43,695 nt of DNA, taken from Anaerococcus pacaensis 9403502. Lineage in GTDB: Bacteria > Bacillota > Clostridia > Tissierellales > Peptoniphilaceae. This document shows positions 35,358 to 43,584 of this stretch, piece by piece. The stretch's first letter is position 1. Each line of letters begins with the position of its first letter. The stretch lies in the NCBI GenBank assembly GCA_000308255.3, contig HG326665.1:231082-274776 (forward strand). The letters run 5' to 3'. Below the pieces are notes generated by a model that did not search any database, had not been told where the DNA came from, and saw only the letters and a list, made by a program, of their open reading frames with translations. A program made the position numbers and the translations under genes.

Positions 35358-36016
35358 TAAAAGATTTTTTTCTTCATTCCATTTTTAGGACTTAGTTTTT
35401 CCTTATCTGATAGGAGTTTTTTTAATTTCTCGCTTACTACCTTATATTGGTCTATGTCTTTCTTATGTTTGTTATAGAATGCGTCTTTGGTGAATATATT
35501 TTTCTTTTGATATTCTTCATAGAATTCTTTTTTTGCTTTGTAGATTTCATAGTATAGAATTTTCTTTTCTACATCTTCCATTTCTTTATGGATTGTCTTT
35601 GCTTTTTTATTTAGTTTGTAACTATTAGACTTTAAACTTTCTATTTTTGTTTGTAACTGACCTATGGTTTCTATATTATTTTTTCTTAAATAACTATATG
35701 CACTTGTTATCTTTTTGAAGTCATATTTTTCTTTATTTGTTTTTGCATATCCTTTTAGATATTTTCTTTTTTCTTTTTGAATTTCTGAATAAGTTAATAG
35801 ATAATTTGTTAGATTGAAAAGTTTAGGGTTGTCTATTACCTTATCTCTTTCTATATCCTTAAATTTTTCATAAGCAGTAGATAGGTTATCTAATAAATTT
35901 CCTATCCAACCCTTTAATGTTTTTATCTCTTCTTTTATTGTTTTTACAAGTTGATTATATTTTCTTATTTCTCTATTATAGTTTCCCTTGTCAGTTTCTA
36001 TTCCCTTTCGTTCCAT
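35357..36016 (-). CDS. Middle piece of MobA/MobL relaxase (frameshifted)
   Basis: 219 aa, mostly coiled coil. Its frame continues upstream past the first ATG as YRSFKRQNSDYLPTIHLGSA, a conserved part of MobA/MobL relaxases, up to the shift in the run of eight A at 36108-36115. It is therefore the continuation of the relaxase, not a separate gene. Confidence 0.75.
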   Translation of the reverse strand: MERKGIETDKGNYNREIRKYNQLVKTIKEEIKTLKGWIGNLLDNLSTAYEKFKDIERDKVIDNPKLFNLTNYLLTYSEIQKEKRKYLKGYAKTNKEKYDFKKITSAYSYLRKNNIETIGQLQTKIESLKSNSYKLNKKAKTIHKEMEDVEKKILYYEIYKAKKEFYEEYQKKNIFTKDAFYNKHKKDIDQYKVVSEKLKKLLSDKEKLSPKNGMKKKIF

Positions 36017-36080
36017 TGCACTTGCTGCTGATCCTAAATGGATTGTAGGTAGATAATCTGAATTTTGTCTTTTAAAACTC

Positions 36081-36740
36081 CTATAGTCTACTCTTTTTTC
36101 TATCTTGTTTTTTTTCTAGATATTCATTGCAAAGGTCTGAAAAATTTTCTCTCCATTTTTCTACATTGCCCTTATCGTTCCATGTTGTTAGTTCTACTTT
36201 TCTTGTCTTAGGTTTTCCATTTTTGTTTAAAATCTTTTCTCCATTTTCATCTAGGATATATTCTTTTTTTGACTTTGCTAAGAACTCTCCTTTTTCGTTT
36301 ATGGGTCGCATTATGGTCATTATATGACAATGGATATTTCCATTTTTTTCTTGACTCTCATCATGAATTGCATAATCTACTATCATTCCTTGTGATATTA
36401 AATTTTCTTTTATAAATCTTTCAACTAGGTTTATGTTTTCACTTAAAGTTAATCCTTTTGGTAGTCCTATTATGAATTGTCTTGCTAGTTGTGCATTAGA
36501 ATTTTTTTCTTCCATTTCTACTTTATTCCATAAGGTCGACCTATCATTAAATTCTTTTGGTATATGATCAGGCAATATTATATTTTTTACTAATACTTTT
36601 TCTTTTCTTGTATAGTCATGGGTTACTCCGTCCCATTCATTTTTTATTTTTTCTCCACTTATATATGCTGCACTTGCTCCTGCACTTTTGCCTTTTCCTC
36701 TTGATATTATGTTTACTGAAAAATGAAAACTGTCTGTCAT
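36081..36740 (-). CDS. MobA/MobL relaxase, N-terminal catalytic part
   Basis: 219 aa with the MobA/MobL domain: SFHFSVNIISRGKGKSAGAS, AAYISGEKI, QLARQFIIGLPKGL, and the metal-binding histidine motif IHDESQEKNGNIHCHIM. Family members nick oriT and stay covalently bound to the DNA during mobilisation. One extra A in an eight-A run (36108-36115) shifts the frame and ends the protein at 36081. The ATG at 36740 with AAAGGAAG is chosen over a GTG at 36749. The oriT-like site lies about 250 bp upstream. Confidence 0.85.
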   Translation of the reverse strand: MTDSFHFSVNIISRGKGKSAGASAAYISGEKIKNEWDGVTHDYTRKEKVLVKNIILPDHIPKEFNDRSTLWNKVEMEEKNSNAQLARQFIIGLPKGLTLSENINLVERFIKENLISQGMIVDYAIHDESQEKNGNIHCHIMTIMRPINEKGEFLAKSKKEYILDENGEKILNKNGKPKTRKVELTTWNDKGNVEKWRENFSDLCNEYLEKKQDRKKSRL

Positions 36741-36835
36741 TTTTATCACTTCCTTTCTTTCTTTGTTGTTTTAGGTGGAGGCTTAATAGATTTTTTATAT
36801 CCACTTTGTGAATGAGCGTTTTGAAATGATAGAAT

Positions 36836-36885
36836 AGAAAAAGCCGACTACTGAATTAATTTTTGTTGTTTCAGTATGTCGGCTT
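36836..36885 (-). terminator. Terminator downstream of 63-aa gene
   Basis: AAGCCGAC-ATACTGAA pairs with TTCAGTA-GTCGGCTT (one bulge), followed by five T residues on the minus strand. Confidence 0.8.
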
Positions 36886-36984
36886 AATTGTTTTGTTCAT
36901 TTCAAATTTTAAAAGTCAAGGGCGAGCGTTAGCGAGTTTATTTACCCTTTACTTTTAAAAAGCGAATGGTTGTTGCTCCCTGCA

Positions 36985-37050
36985 AGGGTTTGGCTCCGCA
37001 TGACGCAATCACCCTTTAGGGTGTATAATTGCGCCCTTGTAACCAAGGGA
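36985..37050. other. Candidate origin of transfer (MOBQ-like oriT)
   Basis: The inverted repeat CACCCTTTAGGGTG (37010-37023) is followed after 2 nt by TAATTGCGCCCT (37026-37037), close to the nic region of IncQ/RSF1010-type oriTs (TAAGTGCGCCCT). A second hairpin, CCCTTGtaacCAAGGG, overlaps the end. The site lies between the relaxase and a small accessory gene, as expected. The GCGAGCGTTAGCGAG repeats at about 36921-36940 may belong to it. Confidence 0.65.
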
Positions 37051-37053
37051 CAA

Positions 37054-37245
37054 TTATGTTATTTCATCTTTAGATGATTTTTCTACATTATCATCTATTC
37101 TTTCTTCTAAAATTTCCATTATGTTTAATCCTATTTCTTCATCATTTAACGTTTTTATTAACTTTAAAAATTCATCTTTTGTTAAATCAATACTTTCTTC
37201 TTTCTTTTCGATCTGTTCTTCAATACTTAATCTTTTACTTGCCAT
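37054..37245 (-). CDS. Small acidic protein beside oriT
   Basis: 63 aa: MASKRLSIEEQIEKKEESID, then an acidic helical stretch. In this position MobC-like accessory proteins are usual, but no motif proves it. AAGGAT lies upstream of the ATG. Terminators lie on both sides, so it is monocistronic. Confidence 0.6.
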   Translation of the reverse strand: MASKRLSIEEQIEKKEESIDLTKDEFLKLIKTLNDEEIGLNIMEILEERIDDNVEKSSKDEIT

Positions 37246-37261
37246 AATGTATCCTTTCTTA

Positions 37262-37298
37262 AAATAAAAAAACGACTAGATTTTTATTTCTAATCGTT
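37262..37298 (-). terminator. Terminator after HsdS-like fragment
   Basis: AACGATTAGA pairs with TCTAGTCGTT (one mismatch), followed by seven T residues on the minus strand. Confidence 0.8.
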
Positions 37299-37313
37299 CT
37301 TGTTTTAAATATT

Positions 37314-37755
37314 CTAATTTGCTATATTGCATTTTAATTTTAAGTCTTCTATATATCTTTCCATGTAATTCCAATCTGGAGTACCTCTACTATCTATCGG
37401 TAATTTAATTTTGATATCTGGCAATACTGTGCTAGATATTTGATCTTTATATTCAGTATTTTTTAAAGCTTGCCAAATAATTGAAGTTAAATAGAACGCT
37501 AACTCTCTGTTTAATTCTTTATTTTTTAATTTTAAACAATGAATTTTCATATCTAAGCTTGCTTTACATTTATGATAAAAGACTGTTCCTAAAAATGAAA
37601 CAGATATAAAATTTTCACAAACCCTATAATTTTTATCGTCTATATCCTTGTAGTAACCTAAGATACCGTTGTCAGTATTTGTAGCACTAATTCTAGGAGT
37701 TTTTCCATCTAGCAAATATCTTTTTGGAATAGATGAGCCTGTTGGTACTTGACTC
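37314..37755 (-). pseudogene. Restriction-modification specificity subunit, 5'-truncated
   Basis: The open frame reads QVPTGSSIPKRYLLDGKTPR, then ISATNTDNGILGYY, a layout typical of HsdS/BcgI-type target recognition domains, and ends 133 codons after the first possible (TTG) start. There is no start of its own and the N-terminal half is missing. The frame runs upstream into IS3 sequence, so an IS or deletion removed the rest. Confidence 0.7.
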
Positions 37756-37759
37756 GATT

Positions 37760-38079
37760 TTCCCTTTTTTTCGGTAATAAAAATTTCTTTTTATTTTGTT
37801 GTCTGATATTTTTCCTACCTGTCCTTTGTAGGATGAGTATTTTCTAGATTTTCTTGAATAACTTTTTACTTGAAGTTTTAGCTTTTGAACTAGTCGTTGT
37901 ACTTTCTATTTGTCTATTATCAGTCCTGATCTTTTTAATATTGCTGTTATTCTCTGTATCCTATTTTTCCTTCATGATATTCTTTTACTAATTTCATCTT
38001 AAATTCTGTGCTGTATTTGCCATAAAAAAACTGACCTCCTTTAGTTAGTTTTTTGATCTAACTTTTGAGGGTCAGTTCA
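37760..38079 (-). mobile_element. IS3-family (IS150-like) element, 5' remnant
   Basis: The end TGAACTGACCCTCAAAAGTT (minus, from 38079) matches IS150-type ends. An OrfA start after AGGAGGTCAG reads KYSTEFKMKLVKEYHEGKIG with a shift after the ATG. OrfB-like sequence KVQRLVQKLKLQVKSYSRKS, then KYSSYKGQVGKISDNKIKRN, follows with stops. The 3' part is replaced by the HsdS fragment. Confidence 0.75.
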
Positions 38080-38117
38080 AAATTTGAGACTTTTAAATGA
38101 ATTCCAATATTCAATTA

Positions 38118-38912
38118 TTAAGAGCTAACATGGTGCTTGCCAATAGGAATCATTAGAGGCGAATTGGAAATAGGGTCACGTATAATTTTTGCTTCAAGAT
38201 TAAAGATATCTTTAACTAGTTTATCATTTAGTATATCTTCAGGCTTTCCCTCTGCAACAAGTTTACCTTCTTTAATTGCAAATAGGTAATCAGCGTATCT
38301 TGCTGTCAGGTTTATATCGTGCAAAATCATGCAAATTGTTGTCTTATATTTTTGGTTTAAATCAGCCAAGAGGTCTAATAGTTCTATTTGATATGAGATA
38401 TCCAAGTAAGTAGTTGGCTCATCTAAAAGTAGGATACTTGTATCTTGGGCTAGGGCTAGAGCTATCCATACTCTTTGCCTTTGACCCCCAGAAAGTTCTT
38501 CAACTAGGTTATTTGCTAGATCTTCAACATTGGCCATAACCATTGATCTGTTTATTATTTCAAGGTCATCTTTTCCAAGACTCTTAAAAGGCTTTCTGTA
38601 TGGGAAACGGCCACGGCTTACAAGATCAGCTACTGTTATTGATTCAGGGATTATTGGAGATTGAGGTAATATAGCTATGTGTTTTGCTAAATCTTTTTCT
38701 TTATAAGAATTAATCGAATTATTATCAAGTAATACTTCTCCTTCTAATGGCTTTATAAGTCGAGACAAGGTTTTAATGAGTGTTGATTTCCCACAACCAT
38801 TTGACCCAATAATAACTGATATTTTTTCTTCAGGTATTTTTATATTTATATTTTCCAAGATTATTTTTTCATCATAACCGCAGGTAAGATTATTTGACCA
38901 TAGAACTTTCAT
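38118..38912 (-). CDS. Siderophore ABC importer ATPase (FepC/FecE-like)
   Basis: A 264-aa ATPase: Walker A GSNGCGKST (36-44), signature LSGGQRQRVWIALALAQD, Walker B LLLDEPTTYLD, H-loop LHDINL, and the GRFPY segment typical of Fe-siderophore/B12 ATPases. It is last of the four-gene importer operon; its ATG overlaps the stop of the permease gene before it. Confidence 0.92.
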   Translation of the reverse strand: MKVLWSNNLTCGYDEKIILENINIKIPEEKISVIIGSNGCGKSTLIKTLSRLIKPLEGEVLLDNNSINSYKEKDLAKHIAILPQSPIIPESITVADLVSRGRFPYRKPFKSLGKDDLEIINRSMVMANVEDLANNLVEELSGGQRQRVWIALALAQDTSILLLDEPTTYLDISYQIELLDLLADLNQKYKTTICMILHDINLTARYADYLFAIKEGKLVAEGKPEDILNDKLVKDIFNLEAKIIRDPISNSPLMIPIGKHHVSS

Positions 38913-39919
38913 TATATATTTCTCCTGTTCATTTTTATTAGTAAGTATATTAAGTATGGTGAACCTAACAAGCCAGTTACAACACCTACTGGATATCTAG
39001 CTGGTAAAATATTTTGTGAGAATATTTCTGATGACAAAACTAGTAAAATTCCAACCAATCCAGCTAATATTGGGCTTCTTTTATTGCCAATATTTAAGGC
39101 TATGGGCCCAGCTAAAAAAGATATACAAGCTATTGGTCCTGTAATTGCAGTAGAAAAAGCAGTTAAAGATACAGCACAAAAAATTAAAACAAGCCTCGAT
39201 AGATCAGGATTTGCTCCAAGTCCCATTGCTATTTCTTCACCAAGTTCAATAATTTCTAGTCTTTTATTAAAAAATAAAACTATTATAGTAGCAATAATAC
39301 TTACTATTAGTACAAGAGGTATGTCATCTAGCTTTGTAAAAGATAAAGATCCACTGAGCCATCTCATAACTTCTTGCAACTCATACCTTGCGGCTTTCAA
39401 CAATAAAAATGAGGTGCCTGCTCTTGTGACAGCTTGAAAACCAATACCTAATATTATCAGTCTAGAAGCTGAAAAACCATCTTTTTTAGCTAGTAAAAAC
39501 AATATTAAAGATGTTGTTAAGCCACAAGCTATTGAAATAATTCCAGTAGTAAAACTATTTGTTTTTAATACCAATATGCAATAGACCGCTGCAATAGATG
39601 ATGAACTTGTAACACCGATTATATCGGGACTTGCAAGAGGATTTCTTAACATAGTTTGAAAGATAAATCCTGCCAATCCAAAAGACCATCCAGCTATAAT
39701 TCCTGCTAATAATTTTGGTAATCTAATTTCCATAATCGAAAAACTAGCTCCAGGAACAGTTTCACTATTTAAGACTTTAATCAAAGTTGAAAAAGAATAA
39801 TTTTCATCTCCAATAAGTAAAATGAAAAATGATAGACTGATTATTATTAATAAAAATAGTAAGGAAAATAGTGTTATTCTATTTTTTCTTTTTTGAATAC
39901 CTATAATTAAATTTTGCAT
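38912..39919 (-). CDS. Siderophore ABC importer permease (FecCD family)
   Basis: 335 aa with about ten membrane helices. Family signatures are MEIRLPKLLAGIIAGWSFGL, NPLASPDIIGV and the C-terminal GPIACISFLAGPIALN. It pairs with the next permease. Start and stop codons overlap with both neighbours by a base or so. Confidence 0.92.
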   Translation of the reverse strand: MQNLIIGIQKRKNRITLFSLLFLLIIISLSFFILLIGDENYSFSTLIKVLNSETVPGASFSIMEIRLPKLLAGIIAGWSFGLAGFIFQTMLRNPLASPDIIGVTSSSSIAAVYCILVLKTNSFTTGIISIACGLTTSLILFLLAKKDGFSASRLIILGIGFQAVTRAGTSFLLLKAARYELQEVMRWLSGSLSFTKLDDIPLVLIVSIIATIIVLFFNKRLEIIELGEEIAMGLGANPDLSRLVLIFCAVSLTAFSTAITGPIACISFLAGPIALNIGNKRSPILAGLVGILLVLSSEIFSQNILPARYPVGVVTGLLGSPYLIYLLIKMNRRNI

Positions 39920-40938
39920 TAGTTATTAACCCCTCTATTTTTCATAGTTACATAAATAAGTACTGGACCACCGATTATTGCAGTAATTATCCCTACTTCA
40001 ATTTCGCCTGGTTTACCTAAAATACGGCCGATTATATCACACATAAGTAAGAGCTCTGCACCTATAAAAGATGAAGTAATGGTCATTGTGCGTATATTTT
40101 TGCCTAAAAATAAGCCGCAAAAGTGAGGAACTATAAGACCTACAAAACTAATAGGTCCACCAATCGCAGTAATGCTTGAACATAAAAGCACACTTGCAAT
40201 TATTGCAAGTGATCTTGTCCTAGTAACATTAACACCAAGACCAACAGCCATTTCATCACCCATAGCTAAAGCGTTTAAATCTGATGAAATAAATATAGCT
40301 ATCAAATGACCTACAATTATAAAAGGTAATAGTGTAGATATAGAAGATAATGTAGCCGCTCCAAGGCTACCTATTTGCCAAAACCTAAATTTGTCTAAGA
40401 CGTTATTATTCGGTAAAATTAAAAAACTAACAAAACTGCTTAAAGCCATACTAACACATGTTCCTGATAAGGCTAGTTTTACAGGCGTAAGGCCTGCTTT
40501 TCCGGTCATAGCTATCGCGTATACAAAAATTGCACTGATTAGGCCACCAATTATTGCAAAACTTATATGGCTTATGCTTGATGAAATTCCAAAAAAAGAC
40601 AGACCAATTACTACACTAAGACTTGCTCCTGTGTTTATACCGAGGATGCCTGGATCAGCTATTGGGTTTCTAGTAACTGATTGCATCAATACACCGCTTA
40701 TGGCAAGACTAGAACCTGCTAAAATTGCAAAAATAGTTCTAGGTATTCTTTTATAAATAATTGTTTTAATAAAATCATCTTCTAGATTGCCGATTCCAAA
40801 AGCTGCTAAAAAATCTCTGATATTAATTTCTTTTGTTCCAAGCTTTAATGACAAAAATATTGTAATAAGAAGACCTAGGCAGATTATAAAAATTATGCCT
40901 AGGTTTATTTGTTTTTTATTTCGCATTTTTGCATGCAT
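39919..40938 (-). CDS. Siderophore ABC importer permease (FecCD family)
   Basis: 339 aa, about ten helices, with YKRIPRTIFAILAGSSLAIS, NPIADPGILGINTGAS and GGPISFVGLIVPHFCG. It overlaps the binding-protein gene by 23 nt. An internal ATG four codons in is possible, but AGGGA sits better for the first. Confidence 0.92.
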   Translation of the reverse strand: MHAKMRNKKQINLGIIFIICLGLLITIFLSLKLGTKEINIRDFLAAFGIGNLEDDFIKTIIYKRIPRTIFAILAGSSLAISGVLMQSVTRNPIADPGILGINTGASLSVVIGLSFFGISSSISHISFAIIGGLISAIFVYAIAMTGKAGLTPVKLALSGTCVSMALSSFVSFLILPNNNVLDKFRFWQIGSLGAATLSSISTLLPFIIVGHLIAIFISSDLNALAMGDEMAVGLGVNVTRTRSLAIIASVLLCSSITAIGGPISFVGLIVPHFCGLFLGKNIRTMTITSSFIGAELLLMCDIIGRILGKPGEIEVGIITAIIGGPVLIYVTMKNRGVNN

Positions 40939-41983
40939 TCCCTAAAAGATTTAGGTATTCTTCAATAGTGTAGTTTATCGAAAGTGGTGTTGGGGTGCAT
41001 GAAGCTGCTAATGGTGTATTTTCTGGAATTACAGCAATAGCACCATTTTTAATTGCGTTTATTTTGCCTAAAAGAGGATCTTTTTGTAAAGTTTCAATAG
41101 TTTTATCATCACCATAAGTTATGATTACATCAGCATCATTTATCTTATCTGCTTCTTCTGCAGAAATTTCTTTTGCAAAACTATCTTCACTTTCAAATTC
41201 TTTTAATGATTCAGGGAAAATTAGACCTAAATCTGTTAAATAATTTGCTCTTGGATCTTTGCTAGTATAAATCCAGAATTTTGATGTATCTGCAGCATTA
41301 ATCATAGTAAATAATACTTTTTTTCCTTTGATTTCTGGATGTTTTTCTAATTCTTTGGCTATACGAGCTTCAGTATTTTTGATTAGTTCATCACCTTCTT
41401 TTTCCATGCCTAAGGCTTTTGAATCAATTTTAACCATATCTCTCCATAAAGTTTGCCAAGGTTGAGATTGGTATGCTGCTACTGGAGCAATTTTTGATAG
41501 GGTGTCATAATCTTCTTGAGTTATACCAGAATAAGCTGCTAAGATAACATCTGGTTTAGAATTTGATATTGCTTCAAAGTTAAGTCCATCTAAATCGTCA
41601 AATAGGTTAGCCTCACCATTTAGTTCTTTGATTTTTTCTTCTGTCCATGGTAAAACTCCTTTATCAGCACTAACGCCGTAATTTGCCTTTGAAAATCCAA
41701 CAGGAACTATTCCTAAAGCTAATGCTACATCATGATTTCCCCAAGCAATAGTTGCAACTCTTTCAGGTTTTTTATCTAATATAGTTTGACCGAAAGCATG
41801 ATCTAAAACTATTTTGTCAGCTGCATGCTCTTTAGAATTATTTTCTGCACTTTTAACAGAATCACTTTCCTCAACTTTAGTTTCAGTTTTTGTATCATTT
41901 GATGGTGCGTTTGAATTAGAAGAACAAGCGCTAAAAACTATACACATAACTAAACTCGCTATTAAAAAAAATTTACTTTTCAT
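40916..41983 (-). CDS. Siderophore-binding lipoprotein (FepB/FhuD-like)
   Basis: 355 aa with a lipoprotein signal ending VFSAC (Cys20), a Ser/Asn/Glu-rich linker, then the periplasmic-binding fold of iron-complex receptors (KPERVATIAWGNHDVALALG; SKPDVILAAYSGITQEDYDT). It should sit lipid-anchored on the cell surface and deliver a ferric siderophore to the two permeases. AAGGAG precedes the ATG. The promoter carries a Fur-like box. Confidence 0.9.
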   Translation of the reverse strand: MKSKFFLIASLVMCIVFSACSSNSNAPSNDTKTETKVEESDSVKSAENNSKEHAADKIVLDHAFGQTILDKKPERVATIAWGNHDVALALGIVPVGFSKANYGVSADKGVLPWTEEKIKELNGEANLFDDLDGLNFEAISNSKPDVILAAYSGITQEDYDTLSKIAPVAAYQSQPWQTLWRDMVKIDSKALGMEKEGDELIKNTEARIAKELEKHPEIKGKKVLFTMINAADTSKFWIYTSKDPRANYLTDLGLIFPESLKEFESEDSFAKEISAEEADKINDADVIITYGDDKTIETLQKDPLLGKINAIKNGAIAVIPENTPLAASCTPTPLSINYTIEEYLNLLGNACKNAK

Positions 41984-42012
41984 AAATACTCCTTAAATAT
42001 GTTTATAAGAGA

Positions 42013-42041
42013 ATGATATCAATAATGATTATCATTGTCAA
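42013..42041 (-). promoter_or_regulatory. Promoter with Fur-like box of siderophore operon
   Basis: TTGACA (42036-42041), 17 nt, TATCAT (42013-42018). The spacer and its edge hold the Fur-like inverted repeat AATGATTATCATT (42024-42036 on the plus strand), so a repressor bound there would block polymerase. Confidence 0.8.
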
Positions 42042-42118
42042 ATGATTTCTGATACAAATTTAAAGATTTACTTATTTTTTTAAAAAGGATTTAGTTTTTA
42101 TTTTTAAGCTAAATTATG

Positions 42119-42124
42119 TATAAT
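42119..42124 (+). promoter_or_regulatory. -10 box of rbgA
   Basis: TATAAT 26 nt before the rbgA ATG; no clear -35. Confidence 0.4.
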
Positions 42125-42149
42125 ATATAATAAGAAATGAGGAGATTAA

Positions 42150-42877
42150 ATGGCACTTATGGCACTTAATATAAATTGGTACCCTGGTCATATGAAAAAG
42201 ACCAAGGAAGATATAGAAAAAACCTAAAGCTGGTTGATATAGTTTTAGAGATTATAGATGCGAGGATCCCAGGGTCTTCTAGAAATCCTATGCTTGATGA
42301 TATTTTAGCTGATAAGTCAAGGATGATTATTATGAATAAGTCGAATCTTGCAGATCCAAAGGAAAATCAAAAGTGGATTAATAAGTTTAAAAACAATGAG
42401 ATTGTAGCTTTGCCAATGAATTCTAAAGAGAGAATCAATGTTGGAAAAATTTATGATATAGCAAGAGATATTCTTGCCGATAAATTTAAAAAACATGAGG
42501 AAAAAGATATAGATAATCCTATAATAAGGATGATGATTGTTGGTGAGCCAAATTCTGGCAAGTCTACTTTTATAAATAATGTTGCCCAAAGAAAGGGTGC
42601 TAGGGTCGGAAACCGCCCAGGTGTGTCCCAAACCAAACAGTGGATAAAGACAAATTCTAATTTGCAGCTATTAGACACACCTGGTGTACTTTGGCCAAAA
42701 TTTGACGATAGGACAGGACTTCACTTATCTTACACCAACGCCATCAAGGATGAAATCCTAAATATAGAAGATTTGACCCTTTATTTTATAAGAGAATTGG
42801 CAGAAGAATATCCTGAAAATCTCAAAGAAAGATACGGCGTAGACTCAAATGCTGAAGCTGTAAATATAATTCTATGA
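42150..42877 (+). pseudogene. rbgA: Ribosome biogenesis GTPase RbgA/YlqF, frameshifted and truncated
   Basis: RbgA is a circularly permuted GTPase needed for late 50S assembly. The start (AGGAG, then ATG at 42150) reads NINWYPGHMKKTKEDIEK and hits TAA at 42225, because a run of A (42217-42222) is one base short. The second frame continues NLKLVDIVLEIIDARIPGSS with N/TKxD-like MNKSNLAD, P-loop GEPNSGKST and LDTPGVLWPKF. The C-terminal 50-60 residues of the family are missing; the frame stops at the junction with the next, convergent gene. The first nine bases ATGGCACTT are tandemly duplicated. Confidence 0.85.
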
Positions 42878-43362
42878 AATAAATTCTTAATTCCAAATTT
42901 AAAGTGTAGTAAATCATTTATTCTTTTTGTTAGAGTAAAAATTTTGTTTTTATCTATATAATTTTCTTTAAACAAATCAATATAGTATTGCTTGTGTTGA
43001 AGTTTATTAGCTACTCTTATGAGTTCCTTGATTTTGTATATAGCAATTTCCTTACCGTTGTATAAAATTCCAATGGTCTTTTTATACTTACTTGAAATTA
43101 TGTCTATATTTTTCATTAACTCATCAATAAAAATTTGTTTGCTAATATCTCTTTCTTCTGATTTTGTTTCAAGGATTATTGCTACATCATTCATATTTTT
43201 AGGTAAATACCAACCATCTGGCTTATCTGAATATCGCTTGAAGCCTAATTTATTAGAAGTAGTTATTTGACCAATACCTTGATTGATGTTTTCTTCAACT
43301 TCATTAAAGCCTAATACTTCTCTTGCATAATCCTTAACTTGATCTTCTGTCCTTAAAGTCAT
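42781..43362 (-). CDS. Restriction/N6-methylase-type protein, C-terminally truncated
   Basis: 193 aa. It starts MTLRTEDQVKDYAREVLGFN and includes DVAIILETKSEERD, a nuclease-like or methylase N-terminal pattern of Type I/IIG-like proteins. KINDLLHF-type sequence up to FHRIIFTA is conserved in N-6 DNA methylases. The following 30 residues are antisense to rbgA, so the rest of the gene is lost. It starts within 4 nt of the upstream XRE gene, whose end carries its GAGGAA site. Confidence 0.65.
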   Translation of the reverse strand: MTLRTEDQVKDYAREVLGFNEVEENINQGIGQITTSNKLGFKRYSDKPDGWYLPKNMNDVAIILETKSEERDISKQIFIDELMKNIDIISSKYKKTIGILYNGKEIAIYKIKELIRVANKLQHKQYYIDLFKENYIDKNKIFTLTKRINDLLHFKFGIKNLFHRIIFTASAFESTPYLSLRFSGYSSANSLIK

Positions 43363-43365
43363 TTT

Positions 43366-43584
43366 CTATTCCTCGTCACTAAAATTATCTTCAAAACTAA
43401 TAATATCATTAGGAGTGCAAGATAGAGCCTTACATATTCTTTCTAAATTCTTAAATGTAATTGGTTTATCCTTGCCCATTTGTGCCATAACATTTGTTGT
43501 AAGTCCTGCCATGGCTATTACGTCTGTTTTCTTTAATCCTTTTTTTGCTAACTGTATCCATAATGGTTTATAGTTAAGTGCCAT
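43366..43584 (-). CDS. XRE-family regulator of restriction-type locus
   Basis: A 72-aa Cro/C1-type helix-turn-helix protein (TDVIAMAGLTTNVMAQMGKD; LERICKALSCTPNDIISFED), the size of controller proteins beside restriction-modification or methylase genes. It forms an operon with the truncated methylase-type gene. GAGGAAT precedes the ATG. Confidence 0.85.
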   Translation of the reverse strand: MALNYKPLWIQLAKKGLKKTDVIAMAGLTTNVMAQMGKDKPITFKNLERICKALSCTPNDIISFEDNFSDEE

